In this document: piece by piece, positions 8,501 through 15,504 of the stretch | Layout of the letters: every line of letters begins with the position of its first letter | Numbering within the stretch: the stretch's first letter is position 1 | Source: an uncultured Lachnospiraceae bacterium | Lineage (GTDB): Bacteria > Bacillota > Clostridia > Lachnospirales > Lachnospiraceae | Reading direction: 5' to 3' | DNA length: 25,552 bases | NCBI GenBank assembly: GCA_910587155.1 | Contig: CAJULA010000036.1 | Location: 1 to 25,552, forward strand | Position numbers and translations under genes: made by a program | Notes under the pieces: model-generated | The model's input: the letters and a program-made list of their open reading frames with translations, nothing else | What the model was told of the DNA's origin: nothing | Databases searched by the model: none

Positions 8501-9156
8501 GATATGGCATTATAGGACGCATCTGCCAGTTCATTCACATTCCTCGCCGTATCCATGGAAAGATCTGATATTTGCGCAGATAATTCACCAGCAGACAATA
8601 CTGTTGTGTCAGCAACCGTGGATACCATGGCCACATTCGTCTCAAACTCTGCCGCCGCCTGGGAGCAGCCCATAAAAGCGCTGCCGATTGCAGTCAATGC
8701 CGCTACAATTCCGACAGTGGCCAGCAGCTTATCCAGTCCCTCTACAGCACTTTGTGACCGTTCTCCAAAATCTTCTGCATCATCCCCGGCATCCTCTGCT
8801 TCATCTCCGAAATCCTCCAAATCATCCGCCGCTTCATCCAGCGCATCCCCTAAATGGTTTAATGCCTCTTCCGACATGTAGCCCATTTCCACAAGTTCCT
8901 CTATGGAATAGATGGCTTGCATTGCTTCCCGGTCGTAATTTCCTATCCTGTCAATCCAGTAATCCGTGGCAGATGCCGCACGGTCTATAGCATCCGCAGC
9001 GCCGACGGCTCCTTCCGAAATCACATCATAGGAAGAATCGGCGGCGGCTCCGATCCGGTCAAAAGAATCCAGCGCACGGGTACCGGCGCTGACCATAGCA
9101 TCGAATCTTGAACTAATCTCGTCAACAGCCTTGAAAATAACAGATAATCCAGCCAT
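5587..9156 (-). CDS. xkdO: Tail tape measure protein (TP901 family)
   Basis: This 1189-residue tape measure protein fills the tail tube lumen and sets tail length. It starts at an ATG two bases after the stop of the chaperone frameshift extension, with GGGAGG upstream. Residues 100-140 are strongly acidic (ALDEAADDLEDFGDEAEDAG). Residues about 160-460 carry the TP901-type core (ISAGVATEAAVATVGEAS; LVTSQNLGVLTIDQMASS). Two hydrophobic membrane-spanning stretches lie near 481-504 and 520-546. After them comes a long helical, coiled-coil-rich region, and the C-terminus has the common ATGTLDAEPGLALVGEEGPE motif. No peptidase or transglycosylase domain is visible. The membrane stretches may help form a DNA-ejection channel. 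Confidence 0.95.
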   Translation of the reverse strand: MAGLSVIFKAVDEISSRFDAMVSAGTRALDSFDRIGAAADSSYDVISEGAVGAADAIDRAASATDYWIDRIGNYDREAMQAIYSIEELVEMGYMSEEALNHLGDALDEAADDLEDFGDEAEDAGDDAEDFGERSQSAVEGLDKLLATVGIVAALTAIGSAFMGCSQAAAEFETNVAMVSTVADTTVLSAGELSAQISDLSMDTARNVNELADASYNAISAGVATEAAVATVGEASKLATAGFTSSSSALSVLTTTLNAYGLEASEVTNISDSLVTSQNLGVLTIDQMASSMGKAISTASAYSVDLYNLESGYISLTKAGISVEESTTYISSMFNELGSAGSNVATIITEETGMSFGQLMNAGYTLADVLDIVYESAGRDGEAMMNLWGSAEAGKAANAIINQGLDTFNSNLEKLANSAGTTQAAYEAMTNTTAFSTERMENSFNNLSIAIGDDLNPVISQFQNGIADITDGFTKLINEHPAITAVLVGVTVGVAAVTLGLGAYSAATNIATTFTATFGVTLSAAIWPLTLIVAGIAAVTAAVILMANEEDEAEKAQASLTASSQEMADELENLQEQYDALAEAGAADTVEAYQLKNQIDELSEAFENNKQTIGDLIAYNEQLKTTLDEIANTYDETMDSIEQSESDSKSLIAQLVAMSESADLSGGQLEIMQNIVDRLNGSYEGLNLTLDETNGKLNMSVEDLWAVVSESAEQERAQANMDALMDYLAQYQEAQRTYDEAMKTQVAAKAEYDRALEEDWAEEHPILAWTGWADGAEMNWSGSVKDAYHVWDQAKEATNGAKENFDTLTESIEACYAQMGYSEDEIEEMMAELALASASATDMAEKLEQEKEAVENTSDGYAEAQNALSQYSEALQALCEEYDAAYEAALQSIQGQYSLWDEVEDVAAMSSQSIKDALQSQIDYWNSYNENMASLTERASDIEGLSDMLASLADGSEESAAMLAGMESMNDADLSAVVQQYNNLQTAQSETAASVADLETEFSEKLENMQTEMGDMVDGMDLSAEAKANAKATMDAYVSEIQAGVARAQTAIDSLNFANNTLSGGGYHEYATGTLDAEPGLALVGEEGPELVNFGGGEVVYTAAETSNILSRGNENKDFYVSPPEETGGGDDYGDKTITLRIEGAGEMKVSGGGANKEDIVNVLVENMRGVLMDILRQEIMEEGEMSYEF

Positions 9157-9158
9157 AT

Positions 9159-9817
9159 CTACCGCCTCCCTTCCATTCTGCGATATAGTGAATCTTTTCT
9201 GCAGGGGGATTCATCCTCGATTATTTCTGATGCAATAAAAAAGCACTTCGTTTTCTGCGGCATGGCATCAAATTCTTCCGGACGGAGATTGTGCCTTTGC
9301 CACAGCCTATGTGCCCAGTAGCCGTCTGTCCCCCTGCTCTTTATCAGTTTTTTGCGTCCTCTACCTCCCGCTCATTGTTTTCGGCCGCATCCATCAGTCC
9401 CAGGATCTCCAGAACCTTTCTGGACACATAGCCATACTCGTCATTGTCCGGGAAAACCTTCAGCGGCATGTCAGTAATGTCAACACAGTCGTAAAACTTC
9501 ATAAGTTCCGGATCTTTCAAATCCGGATAAACCAGCGCCTCCACAATGATGTGTCTGGTTGCTTTCACGCTGTCTTTCTCGGTCCTGAACACCACTTCGC
9601 CGTTCTGTACGATATAATTCCCCTTCTTATCCTTCATGGGAGTACGGGACTTATACATATCGTTGATCCTGGCAATGGCATCATTGTGCAGCTTCTTGAT
9701 CTCCATCTGCACCACCTCGCCCTTTTCATCCTTGAAACGTTCCGGCGCCGGAACCTGAAAAATCTGCTCCTGTTTGGATTCTTCTCTCATAAAATACTTC
9801 AAATTTTTATTTGCCAT
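9159..9817 (-). CDS. Tail assembly chaperone, -1 frameshift product (GT type)
   Basis: Reading xkdN to the slippery A AAA AAC at 9353-9347 and shifting to -1 gives 62 further residues ending at the stop at 9159, for a fused product of about 219 residues. The extension contains YWAHRLWQRHNLRPEEFDAM, then CFFIASEIIE, the hallmark of gpT-like extensions that bind the tape measure. It lacks its own start codon and ribosome site, and it exactly fills the gap before the tape measure. Both facts argue for synthesis by frameshifting, as for lambda G/GT. The longer chaperone is expected at low stoichiometry to the short form and recruits the tape measure during tail assembly. Actual frameshift efficiency is unknown. 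Confidence 0.88.
9344..9817 (-). CDS. xkdN: Tail assembly chaperone, short form (XkdN)
   Basis: This 157-residue XkdN/YqbN family protein is the zero-frame product of the chaperone gene (lambda gpG counterpart). The ATG at 9817 (MANKNLKYFMREESKQ) has AGGAGG seven bases upstream; the longer frame starting at 9868 lacks a ribosome site. Features are the N-terminal basic helix, P.RFKDEKGEVV, a helical EIKKLHNDAIARINDMY segment, and the late PDNDEYGYVSRKVLEILGLMDAA segment typical of the family. Its stop codon TGA directly follows the slippery heptamer. A hairpin upstream, between it and the tube gene, may reduce its transcription relative to tube and sheath. Confidence 0.92.
   Translation of the reverse strand: MANKNLKYFMREESKQEQIFQVPAPERFKDEKGEVVQMEIKKLHNDAIARINDMYKSRTPMKDKKGNYIVQNGEVVFRTEKDSVKATRHIIVEALVYPDLKDPELMKFYDCVDITDMPLKVFPDNDEYGYVSRKVLEILGLMDAAENNEREVEDAKN
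9347..9369 (-). other. Programmed -1 frameshift site in xkdN
   Basis: On the minus strand the zero-frame codons GCA AAA AAC TGA contain the canonical slippery heptamer A AAA AAC (9353-9347), directly before the stop. A GGGAGG sequence at 9369-9364 lies exactly 10 bases upstream of the heptamer, the spacing at which an internal Shine-Dalgarno stimulates -1 shifting in E. coli dnaX. The -1 frame is open for 62 codons and encodes a recognisable gpT-like extension. Confidence 0.88.
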
Positions 9818-9911
9818 AGTGTATCCTCCTGATTTACCGCTACGGGCCTCTATCTTGACCTGTAGCATGATTTAAAGCCTATCTACGGGTTAACCACTGT
9901 TTCGCTCCAAA

Positions 9912-9947
9912 ACAGGCAGGACGGGGCGCACACAAAAGCCCCGTCCT
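9912..9947 (-). terminator. Stem-loop (possible attenuator) after tail tube gene
   Basis: In the gap between the tube gene stop and xkdN, arms at 9947-9938 (AGGACGGGGC) and 9927-9918 form a perfect 10-bp GC-rich stem with a 10-base loop. GCCTGTTTT follows on the minus strand, so the U tract is short and interrupted. Outer AAACAGG/CCTGTTT sequences could extend pairing. It looks like a partial terminator or a 3'-end stabilising hairpin for the highly expressed sheath-tube message; leakiness is required for the tail genes downstream. Confidence 0.6.
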
Positions 9948-9958
9948 TTCACTCCTGT

Positions 9959-10387
9959 TTAGACCACGTTCCTCGCCCCGAACGCAATGGATTCCTTAAC
10001 CAGTTCTCCATCGGTATCGATATCCAGAAGCGGGATCTCGCCGGTGATCACAGCGCCGGTTACAGTTACCGACTCGCTCCCCACTGTCTCATAGTAGTCC
10101 GAATCCGGATCCGTGCGAATTCCCTGGAACGTAAATTCCGGCGTCTTTCCGTTGGAGATATACTCTTTTACGATTCTCTCATACCGGGCTGTGGTCTTGT
10201 ATTCATCCAACGTGCCGGTAATGTCATAACCAACCCAGCGCCGATGCGTCCCCTTTTTTCCGACGATCCGATAATTCGCCACCTTGGGGACAAACCGTAT
10301 CGTCATCTTTACAGAGTCCATCACCTCTACGCCGTTAATATACGCCTTGCCCTCAACGGCGCTAAGGGGCTTAATATTTTCTGACAT
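9959..10387 (-). CDS. xkdM: Tail tube protein (XkdM)
   Basis: This 142-residue XkdM/YqbM family protein is the stacked hexameric ring inside the contractile sheath. The family pattern is clear: the N-terminal PLSAVEGKAYINGVEV loop, FVPKVANYRIVGKKGTHRRW, the GYDITGTLDEYKT strand and the closing PLLDIDTDGELVKES. The length is usual for the family. The start has AAGGAGG upstream with slightly long spacing (about 11 bases) after the sheath stop. It follows sheath in order, as in all PBSX-like tails. Confidence 0.93.
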   Translation of the reverse strand: MSENIKPLSAVEGKAYINGVEVMDSVKMTIRFVPKVANYRIVGKKGTHRRWVGYDITGTLDEYKTTARYERIVKEYISNGKTPEFTFQGIRTDPDSDYYETVGSESVTVTGAVITGEIPLLDIDTDGELVKESIAFGARNVV

Positions 10388-10405
10388 ATTTTATTACACC
10401 TCCTT

Positions 10406-11779
10406 CTATCGCGTGGAAACAGAAAAGTACAGTTTCTCGGCAGAATCCACCGCCTGCAGACCGACATTGAAAAATGTCTCGTCTCCCTGACTGCGGCTCT
10501 GGTCTACATAAAAGTCCTCTTCCAGATTGATATTCATGATCGAACCGTCCCCTCCGTCAGAAACCGGTCCATAGGATGTCAGCATCTCCCGGCCCAGCCC
10601 CTCCATAATAAGCCATCCGTCCGGATCGTTATTGAACTTATTCGGAGGAAAGTTCAGGCGCAGATCTTCCGCGAAGGAATCGTATACACGGATAACACGG
10701 TTTTTCGCATAATCGGAAGTCCGGTCCGTGGTAAAATTGTGAAGGGAATTGATGTCATATTCGACAACAATCTTATCCTCGTCAGAACGGGAAAAGAAAA
10801 ACTCTCCGTTCTTAATCGCCTCGATAGCCTCTTCATTGGACTTCACGCCAACGATATCAATCGCTCCGGTATATTCCACATAAGTATTCGACTGTGTCTT
10901 GGATGCCCCCGCCGTTGCCCCCGCTACCCATGCGCACGCCTGGGCGACTGTAAGCTTCTGCCCATCTTCCGTTCCATCATCCAGAACCACGGAATTGGTT
11001 ACATTGATAATGCCCTCGAAATCAGCCTTACAGTTCGGAAGCACCGCCTGAACATATTTTCCGACACTGTTACGAAGCATCTTGATCTTGGCGATGCATA
11101 CTGTCTGCAGGGTGGTTTCCGTAACCGGGAAGCACATGGTATTCCACCGTATTTTCTCCACCTTATCCAAAAATCCGGTAATTGCAGAATTCTCCGTTGT
11201 TCCATTGCTCCCTCCTTCCAATCGCAGAGAAGCGATTGCTTTCAGTTCAGTCTCCCCGGCAGCCGCCTCAAAAGTAACATACTTGCCTGCCGAAGCCGCG
11301 ATCAGTTCCTGAAAGGTTTTCATCCCCTCATAAATTTCCACCTTCTCCGTACCCATATAGACAGTCACATCAAACCCGCCCAACACGTTTTCCGTAGATA
11401 CAACGGAAATATCATTGCCTCTGGCGCCAGGATAGGATGCCGTCACTGTCAGGCCGTCCTCCGTGGTTGCTTTCGCCGCAATACCGGTATTGATGATATA
11501 GACATAACAGGTGATCGCATTCTTAAAGATTTCACGTACCATCAGCATGAAATCGTCTGTATCATAAACGCTTCTGCCAAGCTTATGCAGATATGCGTCC
11601 GGGGAGTCCACCGACAGCTTGATAAACTCTCCGTTCGGTCCCCAGTCATATCCGACAAAAGGGATCACCGCAATGCCGCGGGTAGAGCCTTTCGCCTTCT
11701 GCTGCCGCTTGGACTTCACATTGACGTATGTTCCGGGCCTGGTTTTCCCTACGTTGATGTCAAAATTTCCACCAGCCAT
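10406..11779 (-). CDS. xkdK: Tail sheath protein (XkdK)
   Basis: This 457-residue contractile sheath protein forms the helical outer layer that drives tube penetration. The ATG at 11779 (MAGGNFDINVGKTRPGTYVN) shares its A with the stop codon TAA of the preceding gene, with GGAGG about 10 bases upstream. The N-terminal TRPGTYVNVKS segment, an IPFVGYDWGP strand and the C-terminal region with VIRVYDSFAEDLRL and F.VGLQAVDSAEKLYFSV are sheath-family features; these ends normally form the inter-subunit beta mesh. Length is normal for PBSX/skin sheaths. Confidence 0.95.
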   Translation of the reverse strand: MAGGNFDINVGKTRPGTYVNVKSKRQQKAKGSTRGIAVIPFVGYDWGPNGEFIKLSVDSPDAYLHKLGRSVYDTDDFMLMVREIFKNAITCYVYIINTGIAAKATTEDGLTVTASYPGARGNDISVVSTENVLGGFDVTVYMGTEKVEIYEGMKTFQELIAASAGKYVTFEAAAGETELKAIASLRLEGGSNGTTENSAITGFLDKVEKIRWNTMCFPVTETTLQTVCIAKIKMLRNSVGKYVQAVLPNCKADFEGIINVTNSVVLDDGTEDGQKLTVAQACAWVAGATAGASKTQSNTYVEYTGAIDIVGVKSNEEAIEAIKNGEFFFSRSDEDKIVVEYDINSLHNFTTDRTSDYAKNRVIRVYDSFAEDLRLNFPPNKFNNDPDGWLIMEGLGREMLTSYGPVSDGGDGSIMNINLEEDFYVDQSRSQGDETFFNVGLQAVDSAEKLYFSVSTR

Positions 11780-12018
11780 TATTTTTTTACCTCCTTCTTT
11801 AACCATTCATCGATAATGTTCTGCATCTCTGCGATGGAATATGATCCATTTTCCTTACCGATAGTTGCCCCGATGAAGGTGCTGGATGTTACACGAAACA
11901 GTTTCATGCAGTTTTCTTTCAGCACTTCATACGGGAATTTTCTTTGATCAGAAACTTTTTCAGGTTCTTCTACCGCCTGATTCACCGCAGCTTCACCGGC
12001 GATTTTCCCTTTAGACAT
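11779..12018 (-). CDS. YqzN/YkzM-like small tail-region protein
   Basis: This 79-residue protein has an excellent AAGGAGG before its ATG, which sits within six bases of the upstream stop. It matches the YqzN/YkzM-type pattern: a charged variable N-terminus, then Y.VLKENCMKLFRVTSSTFIGAT and a C-terminal YSIAEMQNIIDEWLKKEV helix. Members lie just upstream of the sheath gene in skin and PBSX; their biochemical role is not established to my knowledge. The helical C-terminus hints at a chaperone or adaptor for sheath. Confidence 0.8.
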   Translation of the reverse strand: MSKGKIAGEAAVNQAVEEPEKVSDQRKFPYEVLKENCMKLFRVTSSTFIGATIGKENGSYSIAEMQNIIDEWLKKEVKK

Positions 12019-12019
12019 G

Positions 12020-12475
12020 TCAATCCTCCTTCCCTATTGGCAACCCATTCATAAATATATCCCTGGCAAGAGTAACTTCCTTCGCATTATACCGGGTGTG
12101 GCGGTTCCATGATAATTCCAGCTGGTACACACCATTCTCAATTTTTTTGAGTTTCGGCATATTTACACGAAAATTCCTGCCGGTTTGTTTTCCGGTTTCA
12201 TCCACCAGCGGCACTTTCCTTCTGTTTCCCATAATCGCCTGCAACACCTTTTCACCCATTTCGTAAGCCGCCATTGTGGAATGATCCATAAATTTGATAT
12301 ACATGGCAAACTCGGTCATAAAAGCGTTTACCGAAAACCCTGATGCCGCAGGAGCCGGAGTGGGATAGAACACGCAGGGAAGCAGCATATCCAATGGCAC
12401 TTCCTCAAAATATGGCTGTGCCGTGATGATGCTGGCCACAAAATAGTAAATGGCCGCAACCTCATATTCCAGCAT
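12020..12475 (-). CDS. xkdJ: Tail terminator-like protein (XkdJ)
   Basis: This 151-residue XkdJ/YqbJ family protein is probably the tail completion or terminator protein at the neck. The ATG at 12475 (MLEYEVAAIYYFVASI) follows GAGGTGA by five bases; in-frame ATG 12499 lies within the end of the previous gene without a site. Family signs are the early helical YEVAAIYY segment, a hydrophobic PYFEEVPLDMLLPCVFYPTP stretch, and the closing beta part with RNFRVNMPKL and GVYQLELSW. The gene lies between the gp10-like connector and YqzN-like genes, as in skin. Confidence 0.8.
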   Translation of the reverse strand: MLEYEVAAIYYFVASIITAQPYFEEVPLDMLLPCVFYPTPAPAASGFSVNAFMTEFAMYIKFMDHSTMAAYEMGEKVLQAIMGNRRKVPLVDETGKQTGRNFRVNMPKLKKIENGVYQLELSWNRHTRYNAKEVTLARDIFMNGLPIGKED

Positions 12476-12491
12476 ATCTTCACCTCGCAAA

Positions 12492-13022
12492 CTATACAAA
12501 ATCCGAAAAATATTGCTCTAACCATTGCTGCATCTTCCGCTCCATGAACTGCGGGGCCATCCTCTCCATGAGCCTTATGGCATCATCAAAATAATGGCTG
12601 CCCTCTATCCATTTCTGCTTTAACAGCATACCGGTTTTGGCTCCAGGCTGGTATATAAAACGCTCTCCCTGCCACTCCCCGGGTACCCATCGCATATCAA
12701 CACCTCTCGGATTCAGCCAGTGCCCGTCATTCACAAAAGACGCATACTCTACATTGGTGCCTACTTCTATCTGCAGACCGCCTTCCTGGGCGATAAAAAC
12801 GCTTCCTTCGCCGCTTTTCTGAAAGCTGTTCAAAAGCAGCCGGGTATCTACTGAACCGGCCTGTATGATGAAATCCTGCACATAAGAAAGGAACTCCACC
12901 GCAATAGCATCCAAAAATCGGGAGAGTTCCTTTTCAAATTCTTTGCCACGCCCGGCCTGATTCAGCCGTTCTACAAACCGCCTCAGTTCCGTGGCATCTA
13001 TGCTCACATACCTTCCTGCCAC
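12492..13022 (-). CDS. xkdI: HK97 gp10-like neck/tail protein (XkdI)
   Basis: This 176-residue protein of the HK97 gp10 family (XkdI/YqbI) functions at the head-tail interface or tail completion. The start is a GTG at 13022 that overlaps the TAG stop of the upstream gene by one base, with GAAGGGGGTGA upstream, so coupling is likely. Hallmarks are GTNVEYASFVNDGH in the middle (about 87-100), with its Y-A-x-x-V/E core, and the late GSHYFDDAIRLME helix near residue 141. Length is typical. Confidence 0.88.
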   Translation of the reverse strand: MAGRYVSIDATELRRFVERLNQAGRGKEFEKELSRFLDAIAVEFLSYVQDFIIQAGSVDTRLLLNSFQKSGEGSVFIAQEGGLQIEVGTNVEYASFVNDGHWLNPRGVDMRWVPGEWQGERFIYQPGAKTGMLLKQKWIEGSHYFDDAIRLMERMAPQFMERKMQQWLEQYFSDFV

Positions 13023-13384
13023 TACATCACCCCCTTCACCTTCCCTTTCCGTTGGATTTGCACGATTATATGGTGATCCCGGATATTTCGCGGAACTTCC
13101 GCATAGTAGGAAATTCCGCTGCCAAGTTCGATGATTTTGTCATTTACCCGGACGTCTGTCCCATACGGCAGATTCAGCTTTCCAACCACGATATATTCGT
13201 TGGCATCCTCTGTCTGCTCCATTGTACCTGTGTCAGATACATTAAAATGGCATGGAACATCCGTCACATCCGGTTCCGCAGGATAAGAAAACGCCTCCCC
13301 GGTTATCCCGTATCCCAGATTCTTTCCATCTTTTTTCATATGGTAGATAGCGCACTTGTGATCCAGCAAATTTTCAAACGACAT
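13022..13384 (-). CDS. xkdH: Head-tail stopper/adaptor-like protein (XkdH)
   Basis: This 120-residue XkdH/YqbH (DUF3599) protein is a likely head-completion stopper linking connector to tail. Its beta-rich sequence shows LLDHKCAIYHM at the N-terminus, PCHFNVSD with a following acidic loop, and VGKLNLPYGTDVRVNDKI in the middle, a family signature. It has a strong AGGAGG before the ATG and ends one base into the next gene's GTG. The position between the YqbG-like connector and XkdI matches PBSX/skin. Confidence 0.85.
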   Translation of the reverse strand: MSFENLLDHKCAIYHMKKDGKNLGYGITGEAFSYPAEPDVTDVPCHFNVSDTGTMEQTEDANEYIVVGKLNLPYGTDVRVNDKIIELGSGISYYAEVPRNIRDHHIIVQIQRKGKVKGVM

Positions 13385-13394
13385 ACAGCACCTC

Positions 13395-13787
13395 CTACAG
13401 TTTCCGCAGCTTCATAACTACTTTCCCCTGGTCTTCCGGCAGGACATATTCTTCCAGCATCGCCCCAAGCCCCAGGCTGTCCGCAATGTCAGAGCCTGTG
13501 TCAACCGTATACGAATAATCATCAAAGGTTTCCGAACTCATTATCCCCTCTTTCTGCGTGATCGCCTGCTTTGCATACGCCTCCGCAAGAAGGATCACTG
13601 CCATCGTCACATCCGATGGCAGTTCACTCTCGTATTCCTCTGAATCAAATTTGTTATGGGTGTGAAAGATCACGTATTTTTCTGCCCTGGCTATATCATA
13701 AGCGAGCTGGGCATCAGTTCTGGCTTCGACCTTTGGAGATGCGGTGTAATCCCGAATCTGTTTAGGTTCTATCCAAGGTCTTTTCAT
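13395..13787 (-). CDS. YqbG-like head-tail connector
   Basis: This 130-residue protein starts at the ATG at 13787 (MKRPWIEPKQIRDYTASP), which has TAGGAGG six bases upstream. The open frame continues to 13913 but that part overlaps the upstream gene and has no site. The sequence matches the YqbG/DUF3199 group: D.TASPKVEARTDAQLAYDI, a helix, and the P.DVTMAVILLAEAYA segment, which resembles HK97 gp6-like adaptor helices. It likely forms the connector ring below the portal. The C-terminal strand is short and basic. Confidence 0.85.
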   Translation of the reverse strand: MKRPWIEPKQIRDYTASPKVEARTDAQLAYDIARAEKYVIFHTHNKFDSEEYESELPSDVTMAVILLAEAYAKQAITQKEGIMSSETFDDYSYTVDTGSDIADSLGLGAMLEEYVLPEDQGKVVMKLRKL

Positions 13788-13797
13788 GCCGTACCTC

Positions 13798-14190
13798 CTA
13801 CGCTTCCGGTCCAGGAACCACCTCAAGATAGATTTCTGCAGATCCGGCAGTCGCTGCGGTACCCGTCTGTGTAAACTGTGCATACACCTCCGTATTGCTT
13901 CCGCCCTCCACAAACAGCTCCTTTTTATAGATGCCCACAGTGCCAGCGGTCACATCGCTGGAAGCAAGAAACTCATTCTTGCCATCCTTGAATCCGACGG
14001 TCAAAACATTGGTGGTTGCTGCGTTAAAAGCAGTCTTTACTACCGCGATGGCTCTCGTTACAAATGTCCCTTTGGGAATTCTACAGATAACTGCACCTTC
14101 TCCAATTCCCTCGGTATTATAATTTACGGTACCTGCATGAAACATCTGAACCATACCACAGGCACCAAAGTCATACGGATATAACTTCAT
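13798..14190 (-). CDS. Putative capsid decoration protein
   Basis: This 130-residue beta-rich protein has a strong GAGGAGG eight bases before its ATG. I do not recognise a precise family. Visible features are an N-terminal segment with FGACGMVQMFHAGTVNY, a KTAFNAATTNVLTVGFKDG stretch, and a C-terminal TGTAATAGSAEIYLEVV strand. These alternating strands with G/T-rich turns are common in small phage decoration or head-fibre proteins. It is placed between capsid/YqbF-like and connector genes, where PBSX has no exact counterpart that I can name. Function is inferred from location and composition only. Confidence 0.6.
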   Translation of the reverse strand: MKLYPYDFGACGMVQMFHAGTVNYNTEGIGEGAVICRIPKGTFVTRAIAVVKTAFNAATTNVLTVGFKDGKNEFLASSDVTAGTVGIYKKELFVEGGSNTEVYAQFTQTGTAATAGSAEIYLEVVPGPEA

Positions 14191-14205
14191 TGCTCATTCC
14201 TCCTC

Positions 14206-14541
14206 TCAATTCTCCAAGCCCATCTTGGCAAAACTTGACAGACCGAGAAATCCCTGGATCCTCTCGGCACGTTCATCATTGTTGCGGCAGTCTTCTATAT
14301 TGATTCCATACTTCTCCGCCAATGCAATCAGTTCATCCTTTTTCATTCTACCAATATCATCAGCGGAAATTTCTTTTGCCTCCAGATCTGTATCCAGCGC
14401 CGGCTCAGATATTTCCTCAAAGCGACCGGTTCCTAACAGTTTTTCAGCCAAATCATCTTCTGCATCAAAGGGAGCTCCCTTTATGCACGAAAAGCCTTTC
14501 GTGGTATAAGAAAGCCCCTGGTTCAGTTTTAACCTTTTCAT
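14206..14541 (-). CDS. YqbF-like head protein with HeH/SAP-like C-terminus
   Basis: This 111-residue protein follows the capsid gene with TAGGAGG six bases before its ATG. The N-terminal half (about 1-50) contains GLSYTTKGFSCIKGAPF, like the YqbF N-domain. The C-terminal 40 residues (IGRMKKDELIALAEKYGINI, then ER...IQGFLG) look like the small helix-extension-helix (HeH/LEM or SAP-like) fold often seen in YqbF relatives and in Rho-N proteins, which binds nucleic acid. Its virion or assembly role is unknown. Confidence 0.75.
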   Translation of the reverse strand: MKRLKLNQGLSYTTKGFSCIKGAPFDAEDDLAEKLLGTGRFEEISEPALDTDLEAKEISADDIGRMKKDELIALAEKYGINIEDCRNNDERAERIQGFLGLSSFAKMGLEN

Positions 14542-14551
14542 CGGACACCTC

Positions 14552-15484
14552 CTAATTCAGAGAGGGCAAATTGGTGATCATCGCTGTCGCATCTTTTTCT
14601 TCAATGATAGCATCAAAGTCCAGATGGCACACATAAAACCTCTTATCCTGCATGATTGCCTCCTTACCCTCGGTCGTCTTACGGATCTTCATATCATAGG
14701 TGTTGACAACAACCAGGTTCTGAGGATCTGTAAGCAGAATTTTGTCATCGCTCATGGAGGGGCACTCGACCGCTTTAATCTTTGCAGGCGAAGTATACAC
14801 ATTCTCCGGAACGGCGCCCCCCTTCTCGACGACCTTATTCAGCAGGTAAAGTTCCCACTGCTGCGCACGTTTAGGAGACATCAGCCAGCGGAGCCTTCCA
14901 TTGTTGTACTTATTGGGCAGCTGCTGGAGCGTCTTATAGAAAATGTCCAGACTCATGGTTGTGTCACTTGCTGCATCATACACATGGCCACCGTTACTGA
15001 TCTGCTTAATCCACCCATCGTTCAGCTTCAAAAAATCATAATCCTTATCCGTGGGCGGCGTTGATTCATCTCCGTTCAGATAAATATCCTCCAGATCGAC
15101 ACCGAGCTGCCTTGTCATAAGATTGGTAATAATGGCTTCCAGCTGCTGTCCTTCGATGTTCTCCCTAAGAGTTTCCTCGGTAATCTCCCAGGGCAAACGG
15201 ACTGCCTTGCAAGCATACTCGATCACGCTGGTGGTTACGCCGGCTCTGTATCCATCATCCTGATTCTCTACCTTGGCCCGGAGCAGTCTGGATCCGATGC
15301 CGATCTTATCAATCTCACCGCTTTTTGCGGTTCGCATAACATGTCTTACCAGCGGTCCGAGGTTTGTTGCCTCAAAAGTCTGCTGGATAAATTTCCTTGC
15401 CTGCTCAGGATTCAGTAATCCATGGCTCAGGCTACCGGTCTGGATTGTTCCGGCCTTGTTGATAATTGCTGCGTTAGTAGGCAT
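14552..15484 (-). CDS. xkdG: Major capsid protein (XkdG)
   Basis: This 310-residue HK97-fold capsid protein of the PBSX XkdG/YqbE type follows the protease/scaffold gene with AGAAGGAGG before its ATG. The N-terminus (MPTNAAIINKAG, then GLLNPEQARKFIQQTFEAT) is short, so scaffolding is likely provided separately. Visible family segments are KIGIGSRLLRAKVEN, EYACKAVRLPWEITEETLRE, LEDIYLNGDES (the typical D-x-x-L-NGD of this capsid type), LRWLMSPKRAQQWELYLL, and MQDKRFYVCHLDFDAIIEEK. It assembles the icosahedral shell. Confidence 0.93.
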   Translation of the reverse strand: MPTNAAIINKAGTIQTGSLSHGLLNPEQARKFIQQTFEATNLGPLVRHVMRTAKSGEIDKIGIGSRLLRAKVENQDDGYRAGVTTSVIEYACKAVRLPWEITEETLRENIEGQQLEAIITNLMTRQLGVDLEDIYLNGDESTPPTDKDYDFLKLNDGWIKQISNGGHVYDAASDTTMSLDIFYKTLQQLPNKYNNGRLRWLMSPKRAQQWELYLLNKVVEKGGAVPENVYTSPAKIKAVECPSMSDDKILLTDPQNLVVVNTYDMKIRKTTEGKEAIMQDKRFYVCHLDFDAIIEEKDATAMITNLPSLN

Positions 15485-15504
15485 AATTTTTTCCTCCTTC
15501 TTTC

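Noticed and set aside
10739..11947. A 402-codon open frame on the plus strand, antisense to the sheath gene.
   Set aside because: It has no ribosome site, is rich in Cys, His and Arg with no recognisable domain, and lies wholly opposite the clearly conserved sheath, YqzN-like and adjacent sequence.
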